A stretch of DNA of 64,000 nt from Streptomyces sp. 2114.4 (GTDB lineage: Bacteria; Actinomycetota; Actinomycetes; Streptomycetales; Streptomycetaceae), in NCBI RefSeq assembly GCF_900187385.1, contig NZ_FYEY01000001.1, positions 7,502,001 through 7,566,000 on the forward strand, written 5' to 3'. Made by a program: the position numbers and the translations under genes. How positions within the stretch are numbered: position 1 is the first letter of the stretch; the number at the start of each line of letters is the position of its first letter. The notes beneath the pieces were generated by a model. The model did no database searches. It was not told where the DNA came from and worked only from the letters and a program-made list of their open reading frames with translations. Of this stretch, positions 17,225 through 25,970 are shown one piece after another.

Positions 17225-17630
17225 TTATGCGCCGTCGTCCGCCGCGAACGCCGCGGCGCGCAGCCTGCCGTACTCCTCGGCCGGCGTCGCCGGCGTCCAA
17301 TGGGCGTTGAGCCCACTCGGGTTGGGCAGCGCCCAAATACGGGTGTCGCCGAGGGTGCGCTCCTGCGGCCCGATCTTCGCGTGCTTGTCGTCGAAGGCGA
17401 CGCGATAGGCCGTGACACCGGCGACGGCGAGCCGGCGCGGGCGCAGCCGGGCCACCTTCTCGGCCAGCAGCCGGCCACCCTCGCGGTACTCCTGGGCGGT
17501 CAGCTCATCGGCCCTGGCGGTCGCCCGGGCCACGACATTGGTGGCAGAAGAGCACGCGAAGGCCGCTCGCGGCCACGTCGGGGACGAGGCGGTCGCGAGC
17601 GGCTTCCAGCTCTTCGGGGGTGAAGCGCAC
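17225..17630 (-). pseudogene. mug: Mug-type G/U mismatch DNA glycosylase with internal deletion
   Basis: Read leftward from GTG 17630 the frame begins as a Mug-type uracil/thymine glycosylase (RFTPEELEAARDRL, then ASGLRVLFC). The sequence then jumps, in a different frame, to TNVVARATARADELTAQE and continues to a normal C-terminus containing IWALPNPSGLNAHWT. The block between, which in Mug proteins carries the GINPG active site (with its catalytic Asn) and the GHHFARPGNRFW segment, is missing. The join is at about 17540-17546. Roughly 50 codons are lost and the frame is shifted, so no active enzyme can be made. It starts 11 bp after purB on the same strand. Confidence 0.8.
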
Positions 17631-17641
17631 GGGCCCTCGGG

Positions 17642-19084
17642 TCAGAGGATCGAGCCGGGCGTGTAGGCCGCGGCCTCCGGGTGCTGCCCCGCGATCTCCT
17701 CGATCTGGGCGACGACGGACGCCACCTGGTCGGCCGCCGCACCGGTGAAGGAGAGCTTGTCCGCCATCAGGGCGTCCAACTGCGCCTTGTCCAGCGGGAT
17801 CCGCGCGTCCGCGGCGAGCTTGTCCAGCAGCTCGTTGCGCTCCACGCCCTGCTCGCGCATCGCCAGCGCCGACGCGACCGCGTTCTCCTTGATCGCCTCG
17901 TGCGCCTCCTCGCGGCCCACCCCGGCGCGTACGGCACCCATCAGCACCTTGGTGGTGGCGAGGAAGGGCAGGTAGCGGTCCAGCTCGCGGGCGATGACGG
18001 CGGGGAAGGCGCCGAACTCGTCGAGCACGGTCAGGAACGTCTCCAGCAGGCCGTCCAGCGCGAAGAACGCGTCCGGCAGCGCGACCCGGCGCACCACCGA
18101 GCAGGACACGTCGCCCTCGTTCCACTGGTCACCGGAGAGCTCACCGGCCATCGAGGCGTAGCCGCGCAGGATCACCATCAGACCGTTGACGCGCTCGCAG
18201 GAGCGGGTGTTCATCTTGTGCGGCATCGCCGAGGAGCCGACCTGGCCGGGCTTGAAGCCCTCGGTGACCAGCTCGTGCCCGGCCATCAGCCGGATGGTCT
18301 TGGCCAGCGAGGACGGGGCGGCGGCCAGCTGCACCAGCGAGGTGACCACGTCGTAGTCGAGCGAGCGCGGGTAGACCTGGCCGACGGAGACGAAGGCCTG
18401 GCCGAAGCCGAGGTGCGCGGCGATCCGCTGCTCCAGATCGGCGAGCTTGGCGGCGTCACCGCCGAGCAGGTCGAGCATGTCCTGAGCGGTGCCGACCGGG
18501 CCCTTGATACCGCGCAGCGGGTAGCGGGAGAGCAGGTCCTCCAGCCGGCCGTACGCCACCAGCAGCTCATCGGCGGCGGTCGCGAAGCGCTTGCCCAGCG
18601 TCGTGGTCTGCGCGGCGACATTGTGCGAGCGGCCCGCCAGCACCAGTTCGGCGTGCTGGCCGGCCAGCGAGCCCAGACGCGCCAGCACGGCGACCGTACG
18701 GTCCCGCATCAGCTCCAGGGACAGCCGCACCTGCAGCTGCTCGACGTTCTCGGTCAGGTCGCGGGAGGTCATGCCCTTGTGGACCTGCTCATGGCCGGCG
18801 AGGGCGTTGAACTCCTCGATGCGGGCCTTGACGTCGTGCCGGGTGACCTTCTCGCGCTCGGCGATGGAGGCCAGGTCGACGGTCTCCAGGACCCGCTCGT
18901 AGTCGGCGAGCGCCTGCTCGGGGACCTCCACCCCCAGGTCCTTCTGCGCGCGCAGCACGGCGAGCCACAGCTTCCGCTCCAGCTTGACCTTGTACTCGGG
19001 GGACCACAGCACGGCCAGCTCCGCGGAGGCGTAGCGGCCGGCCAGGACATTGGGGATGCGAGGCTTCGCAGACACAGCAGTCAC
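17642..19084 (-). CDS. purB: Adenylosuccinate lyase
   Basis: This 480-residue enzyme of the fumarase/aspartase superfamily cleaves adenylosuccinate to AMP and SAICAR to AICAR in purine synthesis. Signature features are GSSAMPHKMN (the flexible catalytic loop), HKGMTSRDLTEN and SHNVAAQTTT. Length is typical of actinobacterial PurB. GTG 19084 is chosen because the protein then begins TAVSAKPRIPNVLAGRYAS as in close relatives; the longer frame upstream runs through remnants and a terminator. The decayed glycosylase gene follows 11 bp downstream. Confidence 0.95.
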   Translation of the reverse strand: MTAVSAKPRIPNVLAGRYASAELAVLWSPEYKVKLERKLWLAVLRAQKDLGVEVPEQALADYERVLETVDLASIAEREKVTRHDVKARIEEFNALAGHEQVHKGMTSRDLTENVEQLQVRLSLELMRDRTVAVLARLGSLAGQHAELVLAGRSHNVAAQTTTLGKRFATAADELLVAYGRLEDLLSRYPLRGIKGPVGTAQDMLDLLGGDAAKLADLEQRIAAHLGFGQAFVSVGQVYPRSLDYDVVTSLVQLAAAPSSLAKTIRLMAGHELVTEGFKPGQVGSSAMPHKMNTRSCERVNGLMVILRGYASMAGELSGDQWNEGDVSCSVVRRVALPDAFFALDGLLETFLTVLDEFGAFPAVIARELDRYLPFLATTKVLMGAVRAGVGREEAHEAIKENAVASALAMREQGVERNELLDKLAADARIPLDKAQLDALMADKLSFTGAAADQVASVVAQIEEIAGQHPEAAAYTPGSIL

Positions 19085-19166
19085 GTGGTGAGAGTCTACT
19101 GGCGGTTTACGCAGGTCGGCGCCCCGGTCCCGGCTGTACGTTCCTCCAAGCATTCTTCCCGGCATT

Positions 19167-19215
19167 CCCCGGGCCGGGACGCCGGGGGCCGCACCCGGCA
19201 TTCCCCGGCCCGGGG
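19167..19215 (-). terminator. Perfect GC-rich hairpin between the truncated gene and purB
   Basis: Arms CCCCGGGCCGGG (19167-19178) and CCCGGCCCGGGG (19204-19215) are exact complements. The hairpin follows the stop of the leftward gene fragment (19224) and precedes purB, so it most likely ended that gene's transcript. A direct copy of CCCGGCATTCCCCGG also occurs twice here (19158-19172 and 19194-19208). Confidence 0.6.
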
Positions 19216-19223
19216 GCGGGAGG

Positions 19224-19283
19224 TCAGCCCTCGTACGGCAGCAGCTCGGGGCGCTTCGCCGGGCGGCCGTCGACCACCACCGA
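19224..19283 (-). pseudogene. 3' end of an unidentified gene, cut off by the recombinase junction
   Basis: Read leftward to TGA 19226-19224, the last codons give SVVVDGRPAKRPELLPYEG with wholly GC-ending codons, unlike the sequence before them. This looks like the true C-terminus of a lost gene, followed by its own terminator. At about 19275-19290 the reading turns into the antisense of a recombinase fragment. I do not recognise the family. Confidence 0.45.
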
Positions 19284-20602
19284 AAGCAGTCCACCGACAC
19301 GCAGGAGGCCTCCGGGCGTCGCTGGGCTGACCGCAACGGCTACACCGTCCGTCATGTGTGGGGAGATCTGGCGTCCGGCTATTAGGCGGATGCCAAGCGT
19401 CCTGATTTCGACAAAGCGCTGGCAGCGCTACGGAACCGTGAGACCTCGGCGCTGTGGTGCTACATGGTGGACCGGTTCTCTCGCCAGGGTGCCCGTGCTG
19501 TCCTCGACGTGATCGACCCGGCAGACGGCACCGAGCCCGGCCGCCTGATCTTTGAGTACGACAACAACCTTGACTCCGCGAACGAGCGAGACAAGCGCCG
19601 GATCTTGAACCGGGCGATGGGCGCAAAGGAATACAGCGATCAGCTTTCCGCGCGTACGAGGGACACCGAGCAGCGGCAGTGGGTTACGGCTCAGCCCTCG
19701 TACGGCTACCGCGTAGAGATCATCGGCAAGCGCCGTCAGCTCGTGCCTGACCCTGACCCAGCCAAGTCGTGCAGGAGATCTGCCGGCGAGTGAGCGCTGG
19801 CGAATCTGCGCGGACGATCTCCGGTGACGTGAAAGCGCGAGGCATTCCGGGACCGTCTGGGGGCGCGTGGCGGCACGCAGCGATGAGCCGGACCATCTCG
19901 CACCCTGCCTACGCGGGATGGCAGGTGATCAAGGAGGGGCGGCGGCTCGTCGCCTACCGGAACGAGGCAGGGGAGCGCGTCGGCCTGCGCACGGAGCTGG
20001 TGGATGAGGCTGGTCAGCGGCATGCACAGGGCGTGGCGGCGGGCAAGGTCCGTCCGCTGGCCGGCGACGGATTTCCGGGCGCTGGGAAGGCGTCTCACCT
20101 CCTCACTGACCTGCTGCGCTGTGACGGGTGTAAGCGCGCGATGACTTTCCGTGCGCCCGTTCCTTCTCGTACAAGTGCGAGAGGAACGGGCGCGCGGCCT
20201 CTGCCCGGCTCCAGCGTCCGCGTACGCCGGCGCACTCGAACGGAGGCCGTCGGCCGTCGGCTCAACGTCGTCATGGCGCTGGAACCGACCGACGCTCCGG
20301 CGGTCAAGATCGCGGAGCGCTGGACGGCTCTGACGCTTCCCGAGGAGACCGAAGAGGCGAGGGGAGCGCGGGAAGCGTTCGTCGCTGCAGAATCGTCCCT
20401 GGGGCGCCTTATGGCGGACAGGCAGGCAGGGCTGTACGACGGTCCGGCTGCCCGCTACTTTGCTCCGCTGCATCGTGACGCGATCGACGCCGTGGAGGCC
20501 GCGCAGAAGCATGTGGAAGCCGTTGCCCCGCGTGCTGTCATCGACACGAGCATCGTGGACGACGGCCAACTGCAACGATGCTTCTGGCTGGATGCATGGT
20601 GA
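19276..20602 (+). pseudogene. Decayed large serine recombinase (phage-type integrase)
   Basis: This stretch reads as a large serine integrase broken at several points. The 5' part (STDTQEASGRRWADRNGYTV) lacks the N-terminal catalytic-Ser strand and contains an in-frame TAG near 19382. The resolvase core resumes in MVDRFSRQGARAVLDVID. A frameshift occurs around 19770. The recombinase domain (ISHPAYAGWQVIKEGRRLVAYRN) and one half of the zinc ribbon (LLRCDGCKRAMTF) follow. The partner Cys region SYKCERNGRAAS and then LCPAPASAYAGALER lie in other frames between 20150 and 20250, and the C-terminal helices return in the earlier frame. With at least three frame changes and no start it must be inactive. 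Codon use is less GC-biased than in neighbours. Confidence 0.85.
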
Positions 20603-20654
20603 TGAAGACACTGTCCCCCACCCGGCAAGTGCGGTGGTTCCGGCGGATGCAGCC

Positions 20655-21005
20655 TCAACTGAGGCTGAGAAAGGCCCCCATGGCTGCGGCGGACACCCCG
20701 ATGAACCAGCCGGTCAAGGAGTTGAGCAGCGCGCCCCCGAGTCGACCGCTTACGAGCAACCGACTGGCCTCGTGGCCGCAGAAGCTGAATGCGGTGACTA
20801 CCCCGCCCAGCAGAATCGTGCCGCTGGTCATCCGATGCAGGTAGGCCCACCCCGCCAGCACGCCCAACAGGAAGCACCCGACGAAATTGAGGACGAACGA
20901 AACCCAGTGCGTAGGATCCCGGAAGCGCGCCCGAAGGCGCTGCTCCATCCCGTACCGCAGCGCCCCGCCGCTGAATCCGCCCAGCAGCATCAGTAGTAGA
21001 GACAC
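20655..21005 (-). CDS. crcB: CrcB/Fluc-type fluoride exporter
   Basis: This 116-residue membrane protein has four hydrophobic segments. CrcB/Fluc features are present: GGFSGGALRYGMEQ (family GxxxRY), NFVGCFLLG (the pore Asn) and TAFSFCGHEASRLL, a variant of the TFSTF-type Phe box. Fluc proteins form dual-topology dimers that leak fluoride out of the cell. GTG 21005 is the start, with AGGGAGA upstream; the longer frame has no ribosome site. No fluoride riboswitch was recognised in the 446-bp gap ahead of it. It lies between the decayed recombinase and the aquaporin gene, and no second crcB is adjacent. Confidence 0.82.
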   Translation of the reverse strand: MSLLLMLLGGFSGGALRYGMEQRLRARFRDPTHWVSFVLNFVGCFLLGVLAGWAYLHRMTSGTILLGGVVTAFSFCGHEASRLLVSGRLGGALLNSLTGWFIGVSAAAMGAFLSLS

Positions 21006-21451
21006 GGGAATCTCCCTCTCGCGAAACGCTCGGTAACGGAGTCGTGGTCGCGCCGCCGGCTGGTATGACGCGAGGGGTATCGCGCAGCGGACGCGGCTCA
21101 CCGGCCGATAGCGGAGTCTGCCTCTTGCAGCTGTGATCGACCCTCTCGAACGGCACGTCAGGTGGATAACGTTGACGCTGCCCAGTCGAAACGTCGCGGT
21201 TTCGGCGAACCGTTCTGCCCGGCTTCTGCACAATATCTCGTGGCTCCCGGCCGGGAGTCCCCTCGCGCGCGGGCCGAATCACCGAATGTCACAGGACAAC
21301 TCAGACGGAGCAACGGCATGGCTCCGTCGGAGTGATTACCCCTTGTCAGTCGGACTCCGGGTGGCGTGAGGTCCGCAGTCCCATCATGATCAGGCCCAAG
21401 GTCCGACGCCGGCACACTGAGCTCTGAATTGCCGAGGAGACGCCGATATCC
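21006..21451. other. Intergenic region between divergent crcB and aquaporin genes
   Basis: This 446-bp stretch has lower GC than its surroundings and no convincing ORF. It must hold the promoters of the two divergent genes. I see no riboswitch, tRNA or clear inverted repeat. Confidence 0.4.
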
Positions 21452-22297
21452 ATGAGCGAACCGGTTCACAAGCCACAGATTTTCCGCGAAATGTCCGCGG
21501 AATTCGTCGGTACGATGGTCCTCATTCTCTTCGGGTGCGGCGTCGTGGCTCAGGTGGTAGCGGGAGGTGCCCTCACCGATCCGAAGGGCGGACTGGGCAA
21601 CCACGACAGCATCGCCTGGGCCTGGGGGCTGGGCGTCACACTCGGCGTCTACGTCGCGGCCCGCCTCAGCGGCGCCCATCTCAACCCGGCCGTGACGCTG
21701 TCCCTGGCCACCTTCAGGGGCTTCCCGTGGGCCAAGGTCGCGCCCTACGCCCTCGCCCAGACAGCCGGCGCCTTCGTCGCCGCACTGCTGGTGCGCTGGA
21801 ACTACACCGAGGTGTTGGCTCGGGCTGATCCGACGCACAGCATCAAGACGCAGTTCGTCTTTTCCACACTTCCGGGGAACGGTTCGACCACGGCCGGAAT
21901 CCACGAGTGGGGCGCTTTCCGTGACCAAGTGATCGGCACCGCCCTGCTGCTGCTCCTCATCTTCGCTATCACCGACCTGCTGAACACGCCGCCCGGCGCC
22001 AATTTGGCGCCCTTGATCATCGGCTTGGTCGTGGTCGCCATCGGCATGGCCTTCGGCACCGACGCCGGCTACGCGATCAACCCGGCACGCGACTTCGGCC
22101 CCAGACTCGCCAGCTTCATCACGGGCTATCGAGGCGCCTGGCGAGACCAGTGGGGCAACCTGTATTTCTGGGTGCCCATCGTCGGACCGCTAATCGGCGG
22201 CGTTCTCGGCGCCGGCATCTACAAGTTTCTTATCGGCAACTTCCTGCCCACTGCCGAACCTGAGCCCCCCGGCCGGGTCCCCGCCCCGGAGTCGTAG
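21452..22297 (+). CDS. MIP family channel, glycerol-facilitator type aquaporin
   Basis: This 281-residue channel protein has six membrane segments and both NPA boxes, GAHLNPAVT (NPA at residues 78-80) and GYAINPARDFGPRL (about residue 210). The Asp after the second NPAR is the mark of glycerol-conducting aquaglyceroporins (GlpF type). It should pass glycerol, water or other small neutral solutes. No glycerol kinase or dehydrogenase lies beside it. It is divergent from the fluoride exporter, so a shared role in solute or anion stress is possible but unproven. Confidence 0.9.
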   Translation: MSEPVHKPQIFREMSAEFVGTMVLILFGCGVVAQVVAGGALTDPKGGLGNHDSIAWAWGLGVTLGVYVAARLSGAHLNPAVTLSLATFRGFPWAKVAPYALAQTAGAFVAALLVRWNYTEVLARADPTHSIKTQFVFSTLPGNGSTTAGIHEWGAFRDQVIGTALLLLLIFAITDLLNTPPGANLAPLIIGLVVVAIGMAFGTDAGYAINPARDFGPRLASFITGYRGAWRDQWGNLYFWVPIVGPLIGGVLGAGIYKFLIGNFLPTAEPEPPGRVPAPES

Positions 22298-22906
22298 TCA
22301 CGAACCATGCCGACCGCGGCCTCGTACAGCCCTGGGGACGAGCCGCGCTGAACGACGTCGCCACGCCGGGCAATCTCTCCCGCGTGGCTTTGTCAGTAGG
22401 TACCGGTTCTGGCTCACATGCTGTGACGTTGCACGGCGCCGGCGCGGGTCGGCCGAGGGGCGCTCTGGCAGCCTGGATGAACTCTGCGAGCAGAGCGACC
22501 GCTCGCTGCTCCCGCCGATACGGATCGGTAGGCACCTCGTATCGCCAGGACAGATCTGCTCTCCGTCATGCAGGTCAGTGCCAGTTACGCGACTGAATGA
22601 TCACAACGCTGTCGGCAGCGCCGTTCCCTCGCGCCACTTCAGGATCAAATGGCGCGAGGGCACGGCCTGCTGACCAGAGGGAACTACGCTCGGTAGTTAT
22701 CGCTTGGGGCCCGTAGTGCTTTCCGCGCGCTGTGCTGTGGAGGTGCCCGCCGAGGGCCTCGCACTGGCCGACGTAGGTGACGCCCCATCAGCGAGGGTGC
22801 GAAGCCGTCGTCTGTCCCGGATGCGGAGTGACGATGCAGCCGCCTGCGTACGGGAGCCGTCGCTGTTCGTGAGTGTGTGGGCCGCGGAACTCGCCGTGGG
22901 GGGAGG
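22298..22906. other. Gene-poor region after the aquaporin gene
   Basis: About 600 bp without a credible gene. The only clear structure is the hairpin at 22626-22660. A leftward frame starting near 22535 gives a helix-like opening (REQRAVALLAEFIQAARAPL) but then loses coding character and runs into the aquaporin gene, so it is not called. Confidence 0.4.
22626..22660. terminator. Perfect 11-bp stem hairpin
   Basis: CCCTCGCGCCA (22626-22636) pairs exactly with TGGCGCGAGGG (22650-22660) around a 13-base loop. It could end the aquaporin transcript, although it lies about 330 bp behind that stop. There is no T-run. Confidence 0.45.
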
Positions 22907-24826
22907 TCATTTGCCTCCAGCGCAGTCGTAGAGGGTGAAGCTTCCGTCCGAGATCTGACCGTAGGCGCTTGGGGAGACGGGGGTGCAGCTTTTCTTCACC
23001 CAGACCGACGCCGGAGTGGACGGTCGGCGCGTGGTGAGGAGGGCGTAGCGCAGTTGGTGGGCGAAGACCAGGTCCCTGAGCCGTGGTGCGGTCGGATAGG
23101 GGGTCAGGCCGGTGAAGCCGCCCATGACCAGGAGGGGTTGGGGGGTGGCGCGCAGCAGGGGCTCGGCGCCGTACGCGGCTTGGGTGGCGAGCAGGTACTT
23201 CTCCCCGGAACGGTGCGCGGAGAGGTAGTGCAGCAGTGCGGTGTCCCGTGCGGACGGTGTGTTCAGGGGGTTCCGGAGGACCTTGGCCCGGTGATGGTGC
23301 GTACCGTGGAAGCCGGGGCCGACGGGGCCGGCCAGGGGTTCGATCGGTGAGCCGGGGTAGCGCGGGTTCAGGCAGGAGACGGCCCAGACGGCCGGGGCGA
23401 GGAGTACGGCCGCCAGCGACGCCGCCAGGGCGCTGTGCATGGCCGCTCGTGTGGTGCGGGGCCCGCTGGTCCACAGTCCGACGGTCCCGCACAGGCCGAG
23501 CATCAGCACCACCGGCAGCAGCCAGGGCGCGAATTCGCTGTGCGGGCCGTCGATGACCGCGGCCCACAGTGCCGTGAGCCCGACGGCGACGGGCAGCGCC
23601 GCCCGGCGTCGGCCGCCGGCGCGGTACTCGGACCGGAAGAGCGCGATTCCGCCACCGGTCAGCGCGGCGAGGGCCGGGGCCAGTACGGCCGTGTAGTAGC
23701 CGTGGTTGCCGTTGGAGTTGCTGAAGACCACGAGGTGCATCACCAGCCAGCCGCCCCAGAGCAGGAACCCGGCCCGCGGCCCGTCGGTGCGCGGTCGTCC
23801 GGCGCGCCACCACACGCCCAGCGCCAAGGCCAGTACGGCGAGCGGCAGAAGCCAGGCGATCTGCGGGCCCACGTCATGGTTGACCACCATGCTCCACCCC
23901 GTGTTCCCGCTGGTGCGGCTGGCGGTGGTGCCGGCGACGGCGCCCAGCGCGTGCGGGTCGTGGCCGAAGCGGCTCAGCCCGTTGTAGCCGAAGACCAGGG
24001 TGAAGGGGTTGTTGTTGCTGGTTCCGTCGAGGTAGGGACGGCTCGCGGCGGGGGAGGCCCAGACCAGCAGCAGCCAGGAGCAGGAGACGACGAGTGCGGT
24101 GAACCCGGCGAGCAGCACCCGCCGGGCCCGGTCCCACCAAGGGCCGGGCGCTGCGAACTGGTACACCGCGGCGAAGACCGGCAGGACGAGCCAGGCCTGG
24201 AGCATCTTGGCCTGGAAGGCCAGTCCCACCCATGCCCCGCAGACGAGCAGCGGAAGCAGTCTCCCGGTACGGACGGCCTTCTGCAGCGACCCCGCCGCCA
24301 GGACCAGCAGCAGGACGAGCAGGGTGTCGGGGATGTTGTGCCGGTTGAGCGCGACGGTGACCGGGGTGAGGGTGAGCGCCAGCGCGGCCAGCAGCCCTGC
24401 CAACGGCCCGGCCCAGGCACGCACGATCCGGTGCAGCGCCCAGACGGCGAGGAGGCCCTCCAGCACCTGCGGCAGTACCGCCGCCCAGTTGTACGGCCCG
24501 AGGACCCGGACGGAAAGGGCCTGCGGCCACAGCGCTCCGGGGATTTTGTCCAGGCTGATCGAGCCGCTCGGGTCGAGCCCGCCGAAGACGAAGGCGTGCC
24601 AGTCCGCCGCCATCGACCGCACGGCCGCGCTGTAGTACGGGTGCACCGCGGCACGCCCGAGGGCCCAGGTGTAGAGCACCGCGGCGGCTGCCAGGATCAG
24701 CAGCAGGGCGTATGACTCCCGGCTGAGGGGGGTGGGTTGCCGGAGCTTGGCGCGGAGGGCGCGGCTGATGTCGCGGATGCGGTCGCGGCGGTCGGTGGGG
24801 TCCCGGGTGAGGGGGACGGTGGCCAT
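22907..24826 (-). CDS. GT39/ArnT-like membrane glycosyltransferase
   Basis: This 639-residue polytopic protein is of the glycosyltransferase 39 / PMT-ArnT superfamily, which uses polyprenyl-phosphate sugars outside the membrane. The first loop contains SISLDKIPGALWPQAL, the usual acidic/Lys region of this bacterial subgroup, and about 12 hydrophobic segments follow. The C-terminal domain (from about residue 500) is soluble. ATG 24826 is taken because AGGAGAG lies upstream. It is the last gene of the leftward pgsBC operon, 41 bp behind the NlpC/P60 gene, and might add sugar to the polymer, an anchor or a lipid in that pathway. Confidence 0.82.
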   Translation of the reverse strand: MATVPLTRDPTDRRDRIRDISRALRAKLRQPTPLSRESYALLLILAAAAVLYTWALGRAAVHPYYSAAVRSMAADWHAFVFGGLDPSGSISLDKIPGALWPQALSVRVLGPYNWAAVLPQVLEGLLAVWALHRIVRAWAGPLAGLLAALALTLTPVTVALNRHNIPDTLLVLLLVLAAGSLQKAVRTGRLLPLLVCGAWVGLAFQAKMLQAWLVLPVFAAVYQFAAPGPWWDRARRVLLAGFTALVVSCSWLLLVWASPAASRPYLDGTSNNNPFTLVFGYNGLSRFGHDPHALGAVAGTTASRTSGNTGWSMVVNHDVGPQIAWLLPLAVLALALGVWWRAGRPRTDGPRAGFLLWGGWLVMHLVVFSNSNGNHGYYTAVLAPALAALTGGGIALFRSEYRAGGRRRAALPVAVGLTALWAAVIDGPHSEFAPWLLPVVLMLGLCGTVGLWTSGPRTTRAAMHSALAASLAAVLLAPAVWAVSCLNPRYPGSPIEPLAGPVGPGFHGTHHHRAKVLRNPLNTPSARDTALLHYLSAHRSGEKYLLATQAAYGAEPLLRATPQPLLVMGGFTGLTPYPTAPRLRDLVFAHQLRYALLTTRRPSTPASVWVKKSCTPVSPSAYGQISDGSFTLYDCAGGK

Positions 24827-24867
24827 GGCGGGGTCTCTCCTGGGGCGGCGGGCTGGGGATGTCGGCT

Positions 24868-25908
24868 TCACAGGCGGCGGGCCATGCGGAATCCCTGGGC
24901 GTAGAAGCCGGAGCCGTCGAGCGTCGCGCGGCCGGCCAAGTCGCCCATGGTGGGCCCGTTGGCCCGCGAGCGGCTGGAGTAGAAGCGCGGGCGCCCTTCG
25001 GTGTCCGGCCCCAGGTAGATGCCGCAGTGGTCGATGCCGTGCGGTCTGCCGATGTCGATGGCGAAGAAAACGAGGTCGCCGGGGAGCAGCTGACTGAAGT
25101 CGGCAGGCGGTCGGCCGGTGTTCGGGATCAGCAGTACGCCGGGGGCCCGGGTGGCGATGGCGTAGGCCCGGCGGGGCAGGCCGATCCCCGGGTCGTTGGT
25201 GGCGTGCATGGGGTAGCCCATCCGGTAGCCCCAGACCAGGCGCATGAAGCCGGAGCAGTCCACGGCCCCGTAGCGCTCCTTCTCCGGGTGCTTGCGGGTG
25301 CCGTCCGGGAAGGTCCAGGGAACGCCGAGGTAGTCGTAGAAGTCGGACTTCTCATCGCGGTAATGGAACGACGTCTCCGACTGCCCGGGAACACGCGGCC
25401 CGAAGCGGGCGTTGCCGCCGTAGCGCAGGCCCGATGCGGTGCGCAGATCGGGCGCCCCGTCGCCGTACTGGAAGGCCACGGCGAAGACGTCCGGACTGCG
25501 GTCGGCCAGGGCCTTGGGGAACCACTCCCGGAACCAGTGGGTGCGCTCCTTGCCCTGGCTCCATGCGTCGCCCATCAGCCGCACCCAGGCGTCACTGCGC
25601 ACCACCGCACGCGTGGTGCGCGGCTCGCTCCAGGTACGGGTCGGGCCGGTCAGCAGCGCGGTGCGGGCGCCGTCGGTGAAGGTGGCCAGCACGCGGTCGT
25701 CGGCGGCGCGCACCACCGTACGGGCGGGCGCGGCGCGGCGCTCGAAGCGGTAGCCGCCGGCCGGTACCGGGGCGTCACTGTCCGGTGCGCCGCTGCGGAA
25801 GTGGTGCCAGGCGTATCCGGTGACCGCTCCGGCGGAGGCCAGACCGGCGGCACAGACCAGGACCTGGCGGCGACTGGGCCTGCCGGACGGGGTGGGGCGG
25901 GTGCCCAT
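24868..25908 (-). CDS. Tat-exported NlpC/P60 family protein
   Basis: This 346-residue protein has a twin-arginine type leader (RPSRRQVLVCAAGLASAGAV) and a C-terminal NlpC/P60 fold: the nucleophile Cys in GAVDCSGFMRLVWG (about residue 217), the His in GIDHCGIYLGP (about residue 288) and the closing SRSRANGPTMG. NlpC/P60 enzymes cut gamma-glutamyl bonds in murein, and related enzymes degrade poly-gamma-glutamate. Its place behind pgsC makes a polymer hydrolase or release factor plausible. ATG 25908 is preceded by GAGGAGG. The N-terminal half (about 50-200) has no recognised domain. Confidence 0.82.
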   Translation of the reverse strand: MGTRPTPSGRPSRRQVLVCAAGLASAGAVTGYAWHHFRSGAPDSDAPVPAGGYRFERRAAPARTVVRAADDRVLATFTDGARTALLTGPTRTWSEPRTTRAVVRSDAWVRLMGDAWSQGKERTHWFREWFPKALADRSPDVFAVAFQYGDGAPDLRTASGLRYGGNARFGPRVPGQSETSFHYRDEKSDFYDYLGVPWTFPDGTRKHPEKERYGAVDCSGFMRLVWGYRMGYPMHATNDPGIGLPRRAYAIATRAPGVLLIPNTGRPPADFSQLLPGDLVFFAIDIGRPHGIDHCGIYLGPDTEGRPRFYSSRSRANGPTMGDLAGRATLDGSGFYAQGFRMARRL

Positions 25909-25970
25909 GTGACCTCCTCGACGTGCGGACGGGTACGGCGGATGCGTGCGGCTAGGGGGTGTCCCCAAGA

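Noticed and set aside
19224..19356. A 43-codon leftward ORF beginning MTDGVAVAVSPATPGG and ending ELLPYEG.
   Set aside because: Its first half is the exact antisense of the recombinase fragment and has no ribosome site. Only the C-terminal half has gene-like codon use, so it is treated as a fused remnant.
21006..21451. A fluoride riboswitch in front of crcB.
   Set aside because: The conserved GGCGATGG-type opening and the GCTGATG block of that motif could not be found on the minus strand.
22230..22535. A leftward ORF of 101 codons overlapping the aquaporin 3' end, with a helix-like N-terminus.
   Set aside because: Coding character is lost after about 35 residues and the frame runs antisense through a sure gene.
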